A stretch of 30,366 nucleotides of DNA from the NCBI GenBank assembly GCA_020628265.1, contig JAHDFG010000002.1:1-30366 (forward strand), given 5' to 3'. Shown piece after piece: positions 7,260 through 14,788 of this stretch. This DNA comes from Pseudooctadecabacter sp. GTDB lineage: Bacteria; Pseudomonadota; Alphaproteobacteria; Rhodobacterales; Rhodobacteraceae. Within the stretch, counting starts at the first letter, position 1, and each line of letters opens with the position of its first letter. A program made the translations under genes and the position numbers. Under the pieces are notes generated by a model, which was not told where the DNA came from, did not search any database, and was given only the letters and a program-made list of their open reading frames with translations.

Positions 7260-7669
7260 TGTCAGGTCTGGTTTTAAAGCTCGGCCCCAAGGAACGCGTG
7301 CTGGTGAACGGCGCCGTTATCGAAAATGGGGATCGGCGGTCCCGCCTGTCCATCCTGACGCCAAATGCTAATATTCTCCGTCTGCGCGACGCCATTCGAC
7401 CCGACGAGGTGACAACCCCGGTCCGGCGTGTCTGCTACATCGCACAGCTTATTCTGTCCGGAGATGCGGACCCTGACCAAGGGCGCACGCAACTGCTTCG
7501 GGGGGTTGAGCAACTCAGCCAGGCCCTTACGGATCAGGACAGTCGCCAGCAACTGGCGGACGCGACTGATGCATTTGTCGAAGGGGAATTCTACCGTGGA
7601 CTGAAAAGGCTGCGCAGTTTGCTGCCACGCGAAGACAGACTGCTCGCTGCGGCGCCGAGGCCATCATGA
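7259..7669 (+). CDS. flbT: Flagellin post-transcriptional regulator FlbT
   Basis: A 136-residue FlbT protein. In Caulobacter FlbT acts on the 5' leader of flagellin mRNA and promotes its decay when assembly is incomplete; in some relatives it acts positively. Family features are the N-terminal MSGLVLKLGPKERVLVNGAVIENGD, the segment NANILRLRDAIRPDEVTTPVRR, and the helical second half (FVEGEFYRGLKRLRSLLPRE). The ATG shares one base with the flaF stop, and its own stop overlaps the next ATG, so flaF-flbT-DUF1217 look translationally coupled. The highly structured flagellin leader at 5844-5946 is an obvious candidate target, but whether this FlbT represses or activates cannot be told from sequence. 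Confidence 0.93.
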   Translation: MSGLVLKLGPKERVLVNGAVIENGDRRSRLSILTPNANILRLRDAIRPDEVTTPVRRVCYIAQLILSGDADPDQGRTQLLRGVEQLSQALTDQDSRQQLADATDAFVEGEFYRGLKRLRSLLPREDRLLAAAPRPS

Positions 7670-8457
7670 CGTTCCAACCGGTATTGCCACTTTCCGGCTA
7701 CGCGGGTTGGTTGTTTCTGGACAGAACCGCAGACAGTCAAAAGACCGCGTTCAGCGAAAGTGCGAGCGTTAAACGGATCACAGACGACTTTAGGGAACGC
7801 ATTGGTTCCATCCAGACCGCAGAAGATCTTGTCGCAGATCGCAACCTGTTGTCTGTGGCTCTGGGCGCTTTTGGGTTGGATGACGACATCAACAACCGCT
7901 TCTTCATTCAAAAGGTGCTTGAAGGAGACCCGAATAACGATGATGCCTTGTCGAACAGGTTGTCCGACAGCCGATACGCCGACCTGAATGCAGCCTTCGG
8001 ATTTGGCAATGTCGGCTTGCCTAGGACTGCTCTGTCTTTCTTCGCCGAAGACATGATCACCAGATATGAAGTCCGCCAGTTTGAACGTGCTGTTGGTGAA
8101 CAGAACAACGACTTACGCTTGGCCCTCAATCTGGGTCCCGCTGTGGACGATGTGATCTCGGGGAACAGTACCAATGACGGGCAGTGGTTCGCTATGATGG
8201 GCAACAGCCCGCTCCGCAGCATGGTCCAGACCGCTTTGGGCTTTCCTGCCAGCTTCGCAACCATCGACATAGACAAGCAGCTTGAGCAGTTCAAAGGACG
8301 CGCCAATGCAACCTTTGGAACGAGTGATTTCAGTGCCTTGGCCAGCGAAGAAAACCAAGAGAAGATGATCCGGCTGTATCTGTTGAGATCAGAAGCGGCT
8401 GCATTCTCGAACTTGAGCGGCGCATCAACGGCGCTGACCCTGCTGCAACAGATATAG
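7666..8457 (+). CDS. DUF1217 protein in the flagellin operon
   Basis: A 263-residue protein without a signal peptide or membrane segment. The text matches DUF1217, an alphaproteobacterial domain often found in flagellar clusters: ITDDFRERIGSIQTAEDLVADRNLLSVALGAFGLDDDINNR, the LSDSRYADLNAAFGFG block and YEVRQFERAVGEQNNDLRLALN. Its stop-start overlap (ATGA) with flbT indicates co-translation, so a role in flagellin handling or filament assembly is plausible, but no biochemical function is established to my knowledge. It ends 27 bases before the convergent fliI stop. The family assignment is from memory of the motif pattern; the functional suggestion is from context only. Confidence 0.75.
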   Translation: MTFQPVLPLSGYAGWLFLDRTADSQKTAFSESASVKRITDDFRERIGSIQTAEDLVADRNLLSVALGAFGLDDDINNRFFIQKVLEGDPNNDDALSNRLSDSRYADLNAAFGFGNVGLPRTALSFFAEDMITRYEVRQFERAVGEQNNDLRLALNLGPAVDDVISGNSTNDGQWFAMMGNSPLRSMVQTALGFPASFATIDIDKQLEQFKGRANATFGTSDFSALASEENQEKMIRLYLLRSEAAAFSNLSGASTALTLLQQI

Positions 8458-8484
8458 AAGTCCTCACCGAATGCAGGAGGCATA

Positions 8485-9795
8485 TCAACCAGCCTGCAAT
8501 GCACGCTGTAGCAAGCGAAACGCGCCCGCGGGTCCATGTTTTCCTTTGGTCGCGATGAACTCCTCCAACGCATCTCTTGTGGCAATAGCCTCGTCGACGC
8601 GATGGTCCGAACCGCTCACGTATAGCCCCGACTGAATCATCAATTCGGCCTCTGCATAGGCCCCCATATTCTGTCTGGCTTTTGAGATCAGCGCGTTCTC
8701 GGCCGGATTTGCGGCCTCCGGCAGAGAGCGCGAAACAGATCGTGTCACATCAATGGCTGGGAACCGACCACGTTCTGCGATTGCCCGATCCAAGACAACA
8801 TGACCATCGAGGACGCCGCGTAGCATGTCTGCAACCGGTTCTTCCATGTCCGAACCAGCAACCAGAACGGTATAGATAGCCGTTATATCGCCGGATGGAT
8901 CGACGCCCGGACCAGCCCGTTCACAAAGACGTGCGACTGCAGCAGGGGTCGACGCCGGGTGCCCGCGAAGGTTGGCCGTCTCTCCGGCAGCGACAGCCAC
9001 CTCACGGTGGGCTTCAGCAAACCGCGTCACACTGTCGATGAGTAAAAGCACGTGCAGCCCCTGATCGCGAAAGTACTCGGCCACGGCTGTAGCCGCCAAT
9101 GGGCATCGCTTGCGGACATGTGCAGCCCGGTCCGACGTTGCCGCAACAACCACGCTTCGTGCCATTCCTTCCGGCCCGAGGGCCTTTTCGACAAAGGCCC
9201 GAACTTCGCGGCCACGTTCCCCGACCAGACCGATGACGATCACGTCCGCCTCAACCTGTTTCGCCAAAGACGCAAGCAAGGTGGATTTGCCCACACCAGA
9301 TCCGGAGAAGAGCCCAATGCGCTGGCCGCGCACTATGGGAAGGATCGTATCGAACACAGCAAAGCCCGTTGACAGGCGCGCGCCCAGATCACGACGCGAC
9401 GAGGCTGGCGGTGGGGGTGCCTGAATTCCCGTTTCCTTAAGGCCTGGCAGCAAAATGCGACCATCGAGCGGTTCACCATCAGGATCAACAACGCGCCCGA
9501 TCCAGCCCGCATGTGGTGCAAACGGGACGCGGGGCATCAGGGCTGCCGGCGTCGAAAGCGGGATGTCTTCAAGCGCACCTTCAAAAAGCACATCAACCGA
9601 TGCCTGACCCGTCCGAACGATTTCGCCAACCTGATCATGGCCAATCAATCGAATGCGTTGCCCGATGCAGGCCTGATCGGCAAGGCCCTTTATCTTCAGG
9701 GTTTGCCCTGCAATCTCGACCACGTATCCGACTGGAAAGTGGGGGCGGACATTACGGACAGCCGCGTCCATCTGTTCAAGGATTTCGTTCGACAT
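8485..9795 (-). CDS. fliI: Flagellar export ATPase FliI
   Basis: FliI is the hexameric ATPase that readies substrates for the flagellar type III export gate at the membrane base. The 436-residue product has the F1-beta-like fold signatures: Walker A GLFSGSGVGKST (about 161-172), GERGREV (192-198), the Walker B strand VLLLIDSVTRFAEAHREVA, and the family C-terminal region. Start: the frame extends eight codons to a TTG, but the ATG at 9795 is preceded by GAGGA and matches family length, so it is preferred. It is alone on its strand, separated from fliH (25141) and from the candidate fliJ (14414). It diverges from flgB across 83 bases carrying a CtrA-like box. Confidence 0.96.
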   Translation of the reverse strand: MSNEILEQMDAAVRNVRPHFPVGYVVEIAGQTLKIKGLADQACIGQRIRLIGHDQVGEIVRTGQASVDVLFEGALEDIPLSTPAALMPRVPFAPHAGWIGRVVDPDGEPLDGRILLPGLKETGIQAPPPPASSRRDLGARLSTGFAVFDTILPIVRGQRIGLFSGSGVGKSTLLASLAKQVEADVIVIGLVGERGREVRAFVEKALGPEGMARSVVVAATSDRAAHVRKRCPLAATAVAEYFRDQGLHVLLLIDSVTRFAEAHREVAVAAGETANLRGHPASTPAAVARLCERAGPGVDPSGDITAIYTVLVAGSDMEEPVADMLRGVLDGHVVLDRAIAERGRFPAIDVTRSVSRSLPEAANPAENALISKARQNMGAYAEAELMIQSGLYVSGSDHRVDEAIATRDALEEFIATKGKHGPAGAFRLLQRALQAG

Positions 9796-9840
9796 GGGTC
9801 CTCGCTGTTCTGGCGACAACCAATTCTTAGGGAATCAACC

Positions 9841-9855
9841 TTAAGGCTTAGTTGA
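9841..9855 (+). promoter_or_regulatory. CtrA-like box, fliI/flgB divergent gap
   Basis: TTAA-GGCTTAG-TTGA fits the CtrA consensus TTAA-N7-TTAA at 7 of 8 conserved positions with exact spacing. It lies 23 bases before the flgB start and 45 bases from the fliI start, so one bound regulator could influence both. Its closeness to flgB would suit fliI activation, or flgB transcription starting very near the gene. Confidence 0.5.
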
Positions 9856-9878
9856 AGCTATTCGAGGGAGAAGCCCCG

Positions 9879-10262
9879 ATGTTCCAGAACTTGGACATAA
9901 TGCAAACGTCTGCTGCCATGGCCCGTCATGCGGGTGCCCGTCAGGCGATTACTGCGGCCAACATGGCCAATGCCGACACGCCCGGCTATCGCGCAATGCG
10001 CATGGTGCCTTTCGCTGACATCCACCGAGCAAACTCACATGAGCACTTGCGAATGACGCGCCAAGGACACCAGTCTGGCGAGTTCACCGGCACTGCGGCA
10101 CGCCCGGTACAAACCGGGTCCGAGGCCGCGCCTAACGGCAACACTGTGTCTCTCGAACAGGAAATGGTCAGTGCCGTTGAGATCCAGCGTGAGCACAGTC
10201 GCGCGCTGGCAATCTACAAACATTCGCTTGACGTGCTTCGTCTCAGCATCGGGAGGCGCTGA
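9879..10262 (+). CDS. flgB: Flagellar proximal rod protein FlgB
   Basis: A 127-residue rod subunit. It carries the rod/hook N-terminal motif AITAANMANADTPGYRAMRM (about residues 26-45) and a C-terminal helix (VSAVEIQREHSRALAIYKHSLDVLR) typical of axial proteins that pack as coiled coils. The ATG at 9879 follows GAGGGAGAAG; nine further codons upstream are open but not conserved. It opens a nine-gene plus-strand unit of rod, export gate and ring genes, with flgC beginning two bases after its stop. FlgB, FlgC and FliE build the rod base on the MS ring. Confidence 0.93.
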   Translation: MFQNLDIMQTSAAMARHAGARQAITAANMANADTPGYRAMRMVPFADIHRANSHEHLRMTRQGHQSGEFTGTAARPVQTGSEAAPNGNTVSLEQEMVSAVEIQREHSRALAIYKHSLDVLRLSIGRR

Positions 10263-10264
10263 CA

Positions 10265-10657
10265 ATGGCTGACTTTTCTGATGCGATGAACATCACGGCG
10301 AGTGGCATGCGCGCGCAGGCCGCACGATTGCGCCATGTCTCGGAGAACATCGCAAACGCCGACACCCCAGGCTACCAGCGAAAAACAGTCAGCTTTTCGG
10401 CTGTGATGGAGGCAGGGCAGGACACTGGGTTGGTCGCAACCGGTCGCGTGCGGTTGGACGACAGCGCGTTCCAGCAGATTTATGACCCGACGCACCCCCT
10501 CGCCGACGCGGACGGAAATTATGACGGATCAAACGTCAACCTGCTGATTGAGATTGCCGACGCGCGGGAAGCGCAGCGCAGTTACGAGGCCAATCTGAAA
10601 CTGTTCGATCAGGTGCGACAGATGTCGTCGTCCCTGATGGAAATCTTGCGTCGTTAA
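10265..10657 (+). CDS. flgC: Flagellar proximal rod protein FlgC
   Basis: A 130-residue rod protein. The N-terminus (MNITASGMRAQAARLRHVSENIANADTPGYQRK) contains the ASGM and NIANADTPGY axial-protein motif, and the C-terminal helix EIADAREAQRSYEANLKLFD leading to MSSSLMEILRR is the usual FlgC end. GGGAGG precedes the ATG by eight bases, within the end of flgB. It is the second gene of the rod operon; length agrees with the family (about 130-140). Confidence 0.95.
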   Translation: MADFSDAMNITASGMRAQAARLRHVSENIANADTPGYQRKTVSFSAVMEAGQDTGLVATGRVRLDDSAFQQIYDPTHPLADADGNYDGSNVNLLIEIADAREAQRSYEANLKLFDQVRQMSSSLMEILRR

Positions 10658-10668
10658 GGAGACCTATT

Positions 10669-10956
10669 ATGGACATTCGTACATCAACCGTTGCGAACGC
10701 CTATGCGGCCAACAGGCCCGCGACCGCCCCTGATCCCGATGCCGGTCCTGGTGGCGCGTTCGCGCAGGCGGCTGATACCTTTATCGAAACTTTACGTCAC
10801 AGCGAACAAACGGCGATGTCCGCGATGTCTGGCGGCGCGGATCCTCATGCCTTGGTTCAGGCACTTGCCCAAACGGAGCTTGCCGTCGAAACGGCAGTGA
10901 CTGTTCGTGACAAGGTGGTTGAAGCCTATCAGGAAATTCTGCGGATGCCGGTGTGA
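10669..10956 (+). CDS. fliE: Flagellar hook-basal body complex protein FliE
   Basis: FliE joins the MS ring to the proximal rod. The 95-residue product has the FliE C-terminal half: FIETLRHSEQTAMSAMSGGADPHALVQAL then AQTELAVETAVTVRDKVVEAYQEILRMPV, in which the VRDKVVEAYQEI..MPV end is diagnostic. AAGGAG lies eight bases before the ATG, overlapping the flgC stop region. Its TGA shares one base with the fliQ ATG (TGATG), so fliQ is probably translated by re-initiation. Confidence 0.94.
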   Translation: MDIRTSTVANAYAANRPATAPDPDAGPGGAFAQAADTFIETLRHSEQTAMSAMSGGADPHALVQALAQTELAVETAVTVRDKVVEAYQEILRMPV

Positions 10957-11222
10957 TGACCGACGCCCAGTTCTATGACACGCTGAGGCAAGGTCTGTGG
11001 GTGGCCGTTTTGGTTTCACTACCGATCCTTTCCGTCGCACTTGTTGCAGGGCTGATCGTCGGGCTGTTTCAGGCGCTGACTTCCATTCAGGAAATGACCC
11101 TGACGTTTGTTCCCAAACTGGCTGCCATTGTCGGTGTCTTCTGGATCACCATGGGTTTCATGACCGAAACGCTGGTCGCGTATTTCCAGAACACGCTTGT
11201 GCCAATCATCATAGGAGGCTGA
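10956..11222 (+). CDS. fliQ: Flagellar type III export gate protein FliQ
   Basis: A small integral membrane component of the FliP-FliQ-FliR export gate. The 88-residue product has two hydrophobic hairpin helices (about residues 15-38 and 50-75) around the conserved GLFQALTSIQEMTLTFVPKL segment. A GTG one codon earlier is also possible, but the ATG overlaps the fliE stop by one base and is the better candidate. Unusually, it is placed among rod genes, while fliR (15861) and fliP (25968) are in two other units. flgF follows four bases later. Confidence 0.95.
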   Translation: MTDAQFYDTLRQGLWVAVLVSLPILSVALVAGLIVGLFQALTSIQEMTLTFVPKLAAIVGVFWITMGFMTETLVAYFQNTLVPIIIGG

Positions 11223-11226
11223 TCTG

Positions 11227-11943
11227 ATGGAGAACGCGACCTACACCGTTCTGACCCGCCAGTCCGGCCTGATGAACCAGATGCGCGTCGTCGCGAACAA
11301 TATCGCGAACCTTTCTACGACAGGCTTCCGAACAGAGGACGTCGTCTTTTCGGAACATGTGAAGGCACTCGGGCGTGATGACCCGTCTTTGTCCATGGCC
11401 ACGGCATCTGTGCGTGAGACAGTGTCGGCGCAAGGGACGCTCACCCAGACAGGCGGGCCGTTTGACCTTGCGATTGAAGGGGACGGGTTCTTTCTGGTGG
11501 AGACACCGGGTGGTGAGCGACTGACCCGTGCAGGCGCTTTCACTCCGAATGAGAATGGCGACCTTGTGACGCCGGAGGGCTACCGCGTTCTTGATGCTGG
11601 TGGCGCCCCCGTTTTTATCCCCCAAGGTGCAGGGCCGGTCGGGATTGCTCCGGATGGCACTGTCAGCGCGGGCGGCCAACCTGTCGGTCAGGTCGGCTTG
11701 GTTCGCCCGCTCAACCCCGCGGGGCTGATCCGCGAAGACGGCGTCCGTTTTCGGGCTGACGAGGGATTTGAGCCGTTGATCGAAGGCCGGATGCTGCAAG
11801 GTTTTCTTGAGGAATCCAACGTAAACCCCGTCCTTGAGATCAGTCGCATGATCGAAGTGCAGCGCGCCTACGAGTTGGGCCAGAGTTTCATCGACAAGGA
11901 AGATGAACGTATCCGCAGCGCGATCCGCGCGCTTGGTAAGTAA
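11227..11943 (+). CDS. flgF: Flagellar proximal rod protein FlgF
   Basis: A 238-residue axial protein of the FlgE/F/G family. Visible are the N-terminal motif VVANNIANLSTTGFRTED (about residues 21-38), the central block GGPFDLAIEGDGFFLVETPGG ... TRAGAFTPNENGDL shared by this family, and the C-terminal VNPVLEISRMIEVQRAYELGQ. AGGAGG is placed eight bases before the ATG. Length is close to FlgF from other alphaproteobacteria. flgG begins 19 bases after its stop, and these two build the middle and distal rod. Confidence 0.95.
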   Translation: MENATYTVLTRQSGLMNQMRVVANNIANLSTTGFRTEDVVFSEHVKALGRDDPSLSMATASVRETVSAQGTLTQTGGPFDLAIEGDGFFLVETPGGERLTRAGAFTPNENGDLVTPEGYRVLDAGGAPVFIPQGAGPVGIAPDGTVSAGGQPVGQVGLVRPLNPAGLIREDGVRFRADEGFEPLIEGRMLQGFLEESNVNPVLEISRMIEVQRAYELGQSFIDKEDERIRSAIRALGK

Positions 11944-11962
11944 TAGCAAAAGGGGGCAGACG

Positions 11963-12748
11963 ATGCGTGCCTTAAGAATTGCAGCAGCCGGTATGGCAGC
12001 TCAGCAAACACGAGTTGAGGTCATCTCAAACAACCTCGCGAATATGAGCACCACGGGCTACAACACACGCCGCGCGGAATTTGCGGACTTGCATTACCAG
12101 CAGCTTCAGCGCCCGGGCACGATCAATGCGTCTGACGGAACAGTATTGCCGACCGGCGTGCAACTGGGTCTCGGCGTGCGACCAACATCCGTGTCAGTGA
12201 TGCTGGAACAAGGATCGCTGGCGGCAACTGGGGGCGATCTCGATCTGGCGATCGAGGGTAACGGCTACATCGAAGTGACACTTCCGGACGGACGGCCCGC
12301 CTACACCCGCGATGGCGGACTGAAACGCACCGGTGACGGTCTGATCGTGACGTCAGATGGATATCCTGTTGTGCCCGACATCACGATCCCTGCGGATGCG
12401 CGATCCATTTCGATCAACGCCGAAGGTGAGGTGTACGCCTATTTCGTCGATCAGGTCGAACCGCAGCTTTTGGGTCAATTCACTTTGGCCGGCTTCACCA
12501 ACCCGAAAGGGTTGGAGGCCATCGGATCAAACCTGTTTCTTGAAACTCCCGCGTCCGGCCCCTCGGCAGTGGCAACACCCGGTCAGGACGGGTTGGGGGT
12601 TCTGCGCCAAGGCTATCTTGAAGACAGCTCTGTCGATCCTGTTCGCGAAATCACTGACCTGATCAAGGCCCAGCGCGGGTACGAGTTGAATTCGAAAGTC
12701 ATCTCGGCATCGGATCAGATGCTTGGCGCAATGGTGCAGATTCGATGA
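11963..12748 (+). CDS. flgG: Flagellar distal rod protein FlgG
   Basis: The distal rod protein, 261 residues, the usual FlgG length. It begins MRALRIAAAGMAAQQTRVEVI followed by SNNLANMSTTGYNTRR, carries the GGDLDLAIEGNGYIEVTLPDGR centre, and ends with VREITDLIKAQRGYELNSKVI and ASDQMLGAMVQIR, which closely fits FlgG. The frame is open for 20 more codons upstream into flgF, but the ATG at 11963 is preceded by AGGGGG and starts at the conserved N-terminus. The stop overlaps flgA by four bases (ATGA). Confidence 0.96.
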   Translation: MRALRIAAAGMAAQQTRVEVISNNLANMSTTGYNTRRAEFADLHYQQLQRPGTINASDGTVLPTGVQLGLGVRPTSVSVMLEQGSLAATGGDLDLAIEGNGYIEVTLPDGRPAYTRDGGLKRTGDGLIVTSDGYPVVPDITIPADARSISINAEGEVYAYFVDQVEPQLLGQFTLAGFTNPKGLEAIGSNLFLETPASGPSAVATPGQDGLGVLRQGYLEDSSVDPVREITDLIKAQRGYELNSKVISASDQMLGAMVQIR

Positions 12749-13161
12749 TCCGCTTGGTATTTCTGTTTCTCCTGGCTGCGGGTCCGGTTGCGGCAGACGC
12801 GCTGGTCGCGGCGCGCACCATTCCCGCCCGCAGCGTCATTGGCCCCGAAGACGTCCTGTTGCGGGACATTGCGGTGCTTGGCGGTCTGTCCGATCCGGCA
12901 ATGGCTGTCGGTCTTGAGGCCCGTGTTGCCATCTACGCCGGCCGGCCCATTCGCAGCGCGGACCTTGCGACACCGGCAGTCGTGGAACGGAACCAGATTA
13001 TTCTGCTCGTTTACCAGAGTGGCGGCATCACGATTTCAACCGAGGGGCGGGCGCTGGACAGGGCCGGTCCCGGCGACCGAATCCGCGTCATGAACCTTTC
13101 ATCACGCGCCACCGTCACAGCACAGATTGACGCGACCGGCACGGCGCGCGTCCGCCAATAG
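12745..13161 (+). CDS. flgA: Flagellar P-ring assembly chaperone FlgA
   Basis: FlgA is a periplasmic chaperone for P-ring (FlgI) assembly. The 138-residue precursor has a Sec signal peptide (MIRLVFLFLLAAGPVAA, cleavage near residue 17), followed by the SAF-like segment ALVAARTIPARSVIGPEDVLLRDI and the C-terminal VMNLSSRATVTAQIDATGTARV typical of the FlgA family. It is shorter than the enterobacterial protein and keeps only the SAF and C-terminal part, as is common in this order. Translation is coupled to flgG by a four-base overlap. Its client flgI is at 26848-27948 on the other strand. Confidence 0.92.
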   Translation: MIRLVFLFLLAAGPVAADALVAARTIPARSVIGPEDVLLRDIAVLGGLSDPAMAVGLEARVAIYAGRPIRSADLATPAVVERNQIILLVYQSGGITISTEGRALDRAGPGDRIRVMNLSSRATVTAQIDATGTARVRQ

Positions 13162-13170
13162 GAGTTTTTG

Positions 13171-13905
13171 ATGCGTAGAACGATGATCCTGACGTCAGTA
13201 GCTGTCCTTGCACTGGCCTCATGCAGCCGCTTGGGCGACGTCGGGCAGGCGCCTGAATTCACTCCGCCCCAGTCCACACCTGAAGCAACGGCCATGATGA
13301 CCTTCGGTATCGCCAGCGATTTTGTCGACACGATAGTTCCCGACGATTCACCGTCGCTGTGGACGGGTGAGCGCGGCTCGCTTCTGGGCGACCGACGTGC
13401 CGTGCAACGAGGGGACATCCTGACGGTCGTCATCGAGATTGATGACAGCGCTTCGATCTCGAACTCGACGGACCGTTCCCGTAGCGGGTCTGAAAGCCTG
13501 TCTATTCCCAACCTTTTCGGAGTTCCGCAGCGGGTTGATCCGTCGTTGCCGGACGGTGCGAGCCTCAGCTCGGCCGTCGACTTTAATTCCAATAGCTCCT
13601 TCGGTGGGGACGGATCGGTCCGCCGCAATGAACAGCTAGAATTGCGGATCGCCGCAACCGTCGTTGGCGTGATGCCCAACGGGGTGCTCTCGATCCAAGG
13701 GTCGCAAGAGGTGCGCGTCAACTTCGAGATGCGGGAATTGCTCGTGTCTGGGTTTGTCCGCCCCGAAGACATCAGCCGCCAGAATGAAATCACCTATGAC
13801 AAGCTTGCCTCTGCCCGAATCTCCTACGGCGGGCGTGGCCAGATTTCTGACGTCCAGCAGCCTCGCGCCGGCCAACAAGTCGCCGACATCCTCTTGCCGT
13901 TCTAG
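13171..13905 (+). CDS. flgH: Flagellar L-ring lipoprotein FlgH
   Basis: The outer-membrane ring protein. The 244-residue precursor has a lipoprotein signal: a short basic start, a hydrophobic core and the lipobox LAS-C with Cys at residue 18. Downstream are the FlgH hallmarks SLWTGERGSLLGDRRAVQRGDILTVVIEI, SISNSTDRS, GDGSVRRNEQL, and PNGVLSIQGSQEVRVNFEMREL plus VSGFVRPEDI. Start: TTG at 13168 and ATG at 13171 are adjacent and both follow AGGAG; the ATG is preferred. It belongs to the flgB-to-fliL2 unit, six bases before the next gene, and completes the L-P ring set with flgI. Confidence 0.95.
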   Translation: MRRTMILTSVAVLALASCSRLGDVGQAPEFTPPQSTPEATAMMTFGIASDFVDTIVPDDSPSLWTGERGSLLGDRRAVQRGDILTVVIEIDDSASISNSTDRSRSGSESLSIPNLFGVPQRVDPSLPDGASLSSAVDFNSNSSFGGDGSVRRNEQLELRIAATVVGVMPNGVLSIQGSQEVRVNFEMRELLVSGFVRPEDISRQNEITYDKLASARISYGGRGQISDVQQPRAGQQVADILLPF

Positions 13906-13911
13906 GAAGCC

Positions 13912-14424
13912 ATGATGAAAAAACTCCTTCTCCCGATCATCCTTTTGGTTCTTGGACTTGGTGGTGGTGTGGGCGCCGGCCTCGTTCTGATGCCCGAACA
14001 AGAAGAAGACCCCATGATCGCCGAGAACCCCTGCGGGGAGGTGGAACCGGTCATGGCCGCGGCAGACACCGCGCCGACCCCGATCCCGTTGGATAATCGG
14101 GAATACGCGCGGATGAACAACCAGTTCGTCGTGCCTGTCGTCAACAATGACAGAGTGACTGGCCTCATGGTTTTGTCGCTGAGCATCGAGGTCGCGGCAG
14201 GTGGTCAGGAGGCTGTGTTCTCTCATGAACCGCGGCTACGGGACGCGTTTTTGCAGGTGATGTTCGACCACGCAAACATGGGCGGCTTTAACGGCGCATT
14301 CACCGCAACCTCGAACATGCGGCTTCTGCGCGACGCCCTGCGAGAGGCTGCGGATCGCGTGATGCAGGGCCATATCAGTGATGTTCTGATCGTCGACATC
14401 GTGCGGCAGGACGTCACCAACTAG
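13912..14424 (+). CDS. FliL-like flagellar basal body-associated protein (second copy)
   Basis: A 170-residue membrane-anchored protein. One N-terminal membrane helix (about residues 4-26, LLLPIILLVLGLGGGVGAGLVL) is followed by a short linker and a periplasmic domain whose pattern, MVLSLSIEVAAGG then EPRLRDAFLQVMF, LLRDALREAADRVM, and GHISDVLIVDIVRQDV, fits the FliL fold. A more typical FliL is at 22915-23415, so this is a second, divergent copy. FliL proteins surround the stator and improve torque. It is the last gene of the rod operon, six bases after flgH; two adjacent ATGs (13912, 13915) follow AGGA. Its 3' end overlaps the convergent coiled-coil gene by 11 bases. Confidence 0.75.
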   Translation: MMKKLLLPIILLVLGLGGGVGAGLVLMPEQEEDPMIAENPCGEVEPVMAAADTAPTPIPLDNREYARMNNQFVVPVVNNDRVTGLMVLSLSIEVAAGGQEAVFSHEPRLRDAFLQVMFDHANMGGFNGAFTATSNMRLLRDALREAADRVMQGHISDVLIVDIVRQDVTN

Positions 14425-14788
14425 CACGGCGTTGGGATTGTTCGTTTTCCAGTGTGCGGGCACGGTCAAGCGCCTTTCGGGCGGCTTCTAGGCGGGCTAG
14501 GGACTGGGCAACATCGGCGCGGATCGCTTCTCGTTGACGGGCGGCCTCAATAAGTTCGCGATTGATCAAGGTTTTTCGCTGTTCCACCCAAGTGTCCCAC
14601 CGCAGGTTCGCGCCGGCACGGGCGGCCGTGCTGTCGGGCGGCGCGTAATCCGGATGATCCAAATCGTGATGTTGCGCTTGAAGGTCGGCTATTCGCGTTA
14701 CGAGGCGACCAAGCCCAGCCTGCTTGGACCGGTAGACCGCTTCCAACATGGGCACCAAACGCGCCAGTTGACGAGATGGTTCGGTCAT
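14414..14788 (-). CDS. Coiled-coil protein coupled to flhB, possible FliJ
   Basis: A 124-residue charged, mostly helical protein with no signal peptide or membrane segment. It looks like an antiparallel coiled coil: helix one from about residue 7 to 45 (LARLVPMLEAVYRSKQAGLG...), a Pro-containing turn near 46-55, then helix two from about 62 to 118 (RWDTWVEQRKTLINRELIEA...). This layout, size and the central RW..W/Q..LI pattern resemble FliJ, the export stalk protein that links the FliI ring to FlhA. Its ATG overlaps the flhB stop by four bases (ATGA), in line with flhA-fliR-flhB, supporting an export role. No fliJ is beside fliI. The similarity is by eye and weak; it could be another export accessory. 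Confidence 0.6.
   Translation of the reverse strand: MTEPSRQLARLVPMLEAVYRSKQAGLGRLVTRIADLQAQHHDLDHPDYAPPDSTAARAGANLRWDTWVEQRKTLINRELIEAARQREAIRADVAQSLARLEAARKALDRARTLENEQSQRRASW

Noticed and set aside
8458..8484. Possible CCTC/GAGG hairpin between DUF1217 and fliI
   Set aside because: Four-base stem with a large loop and no T tract; too weak to call a terminator.
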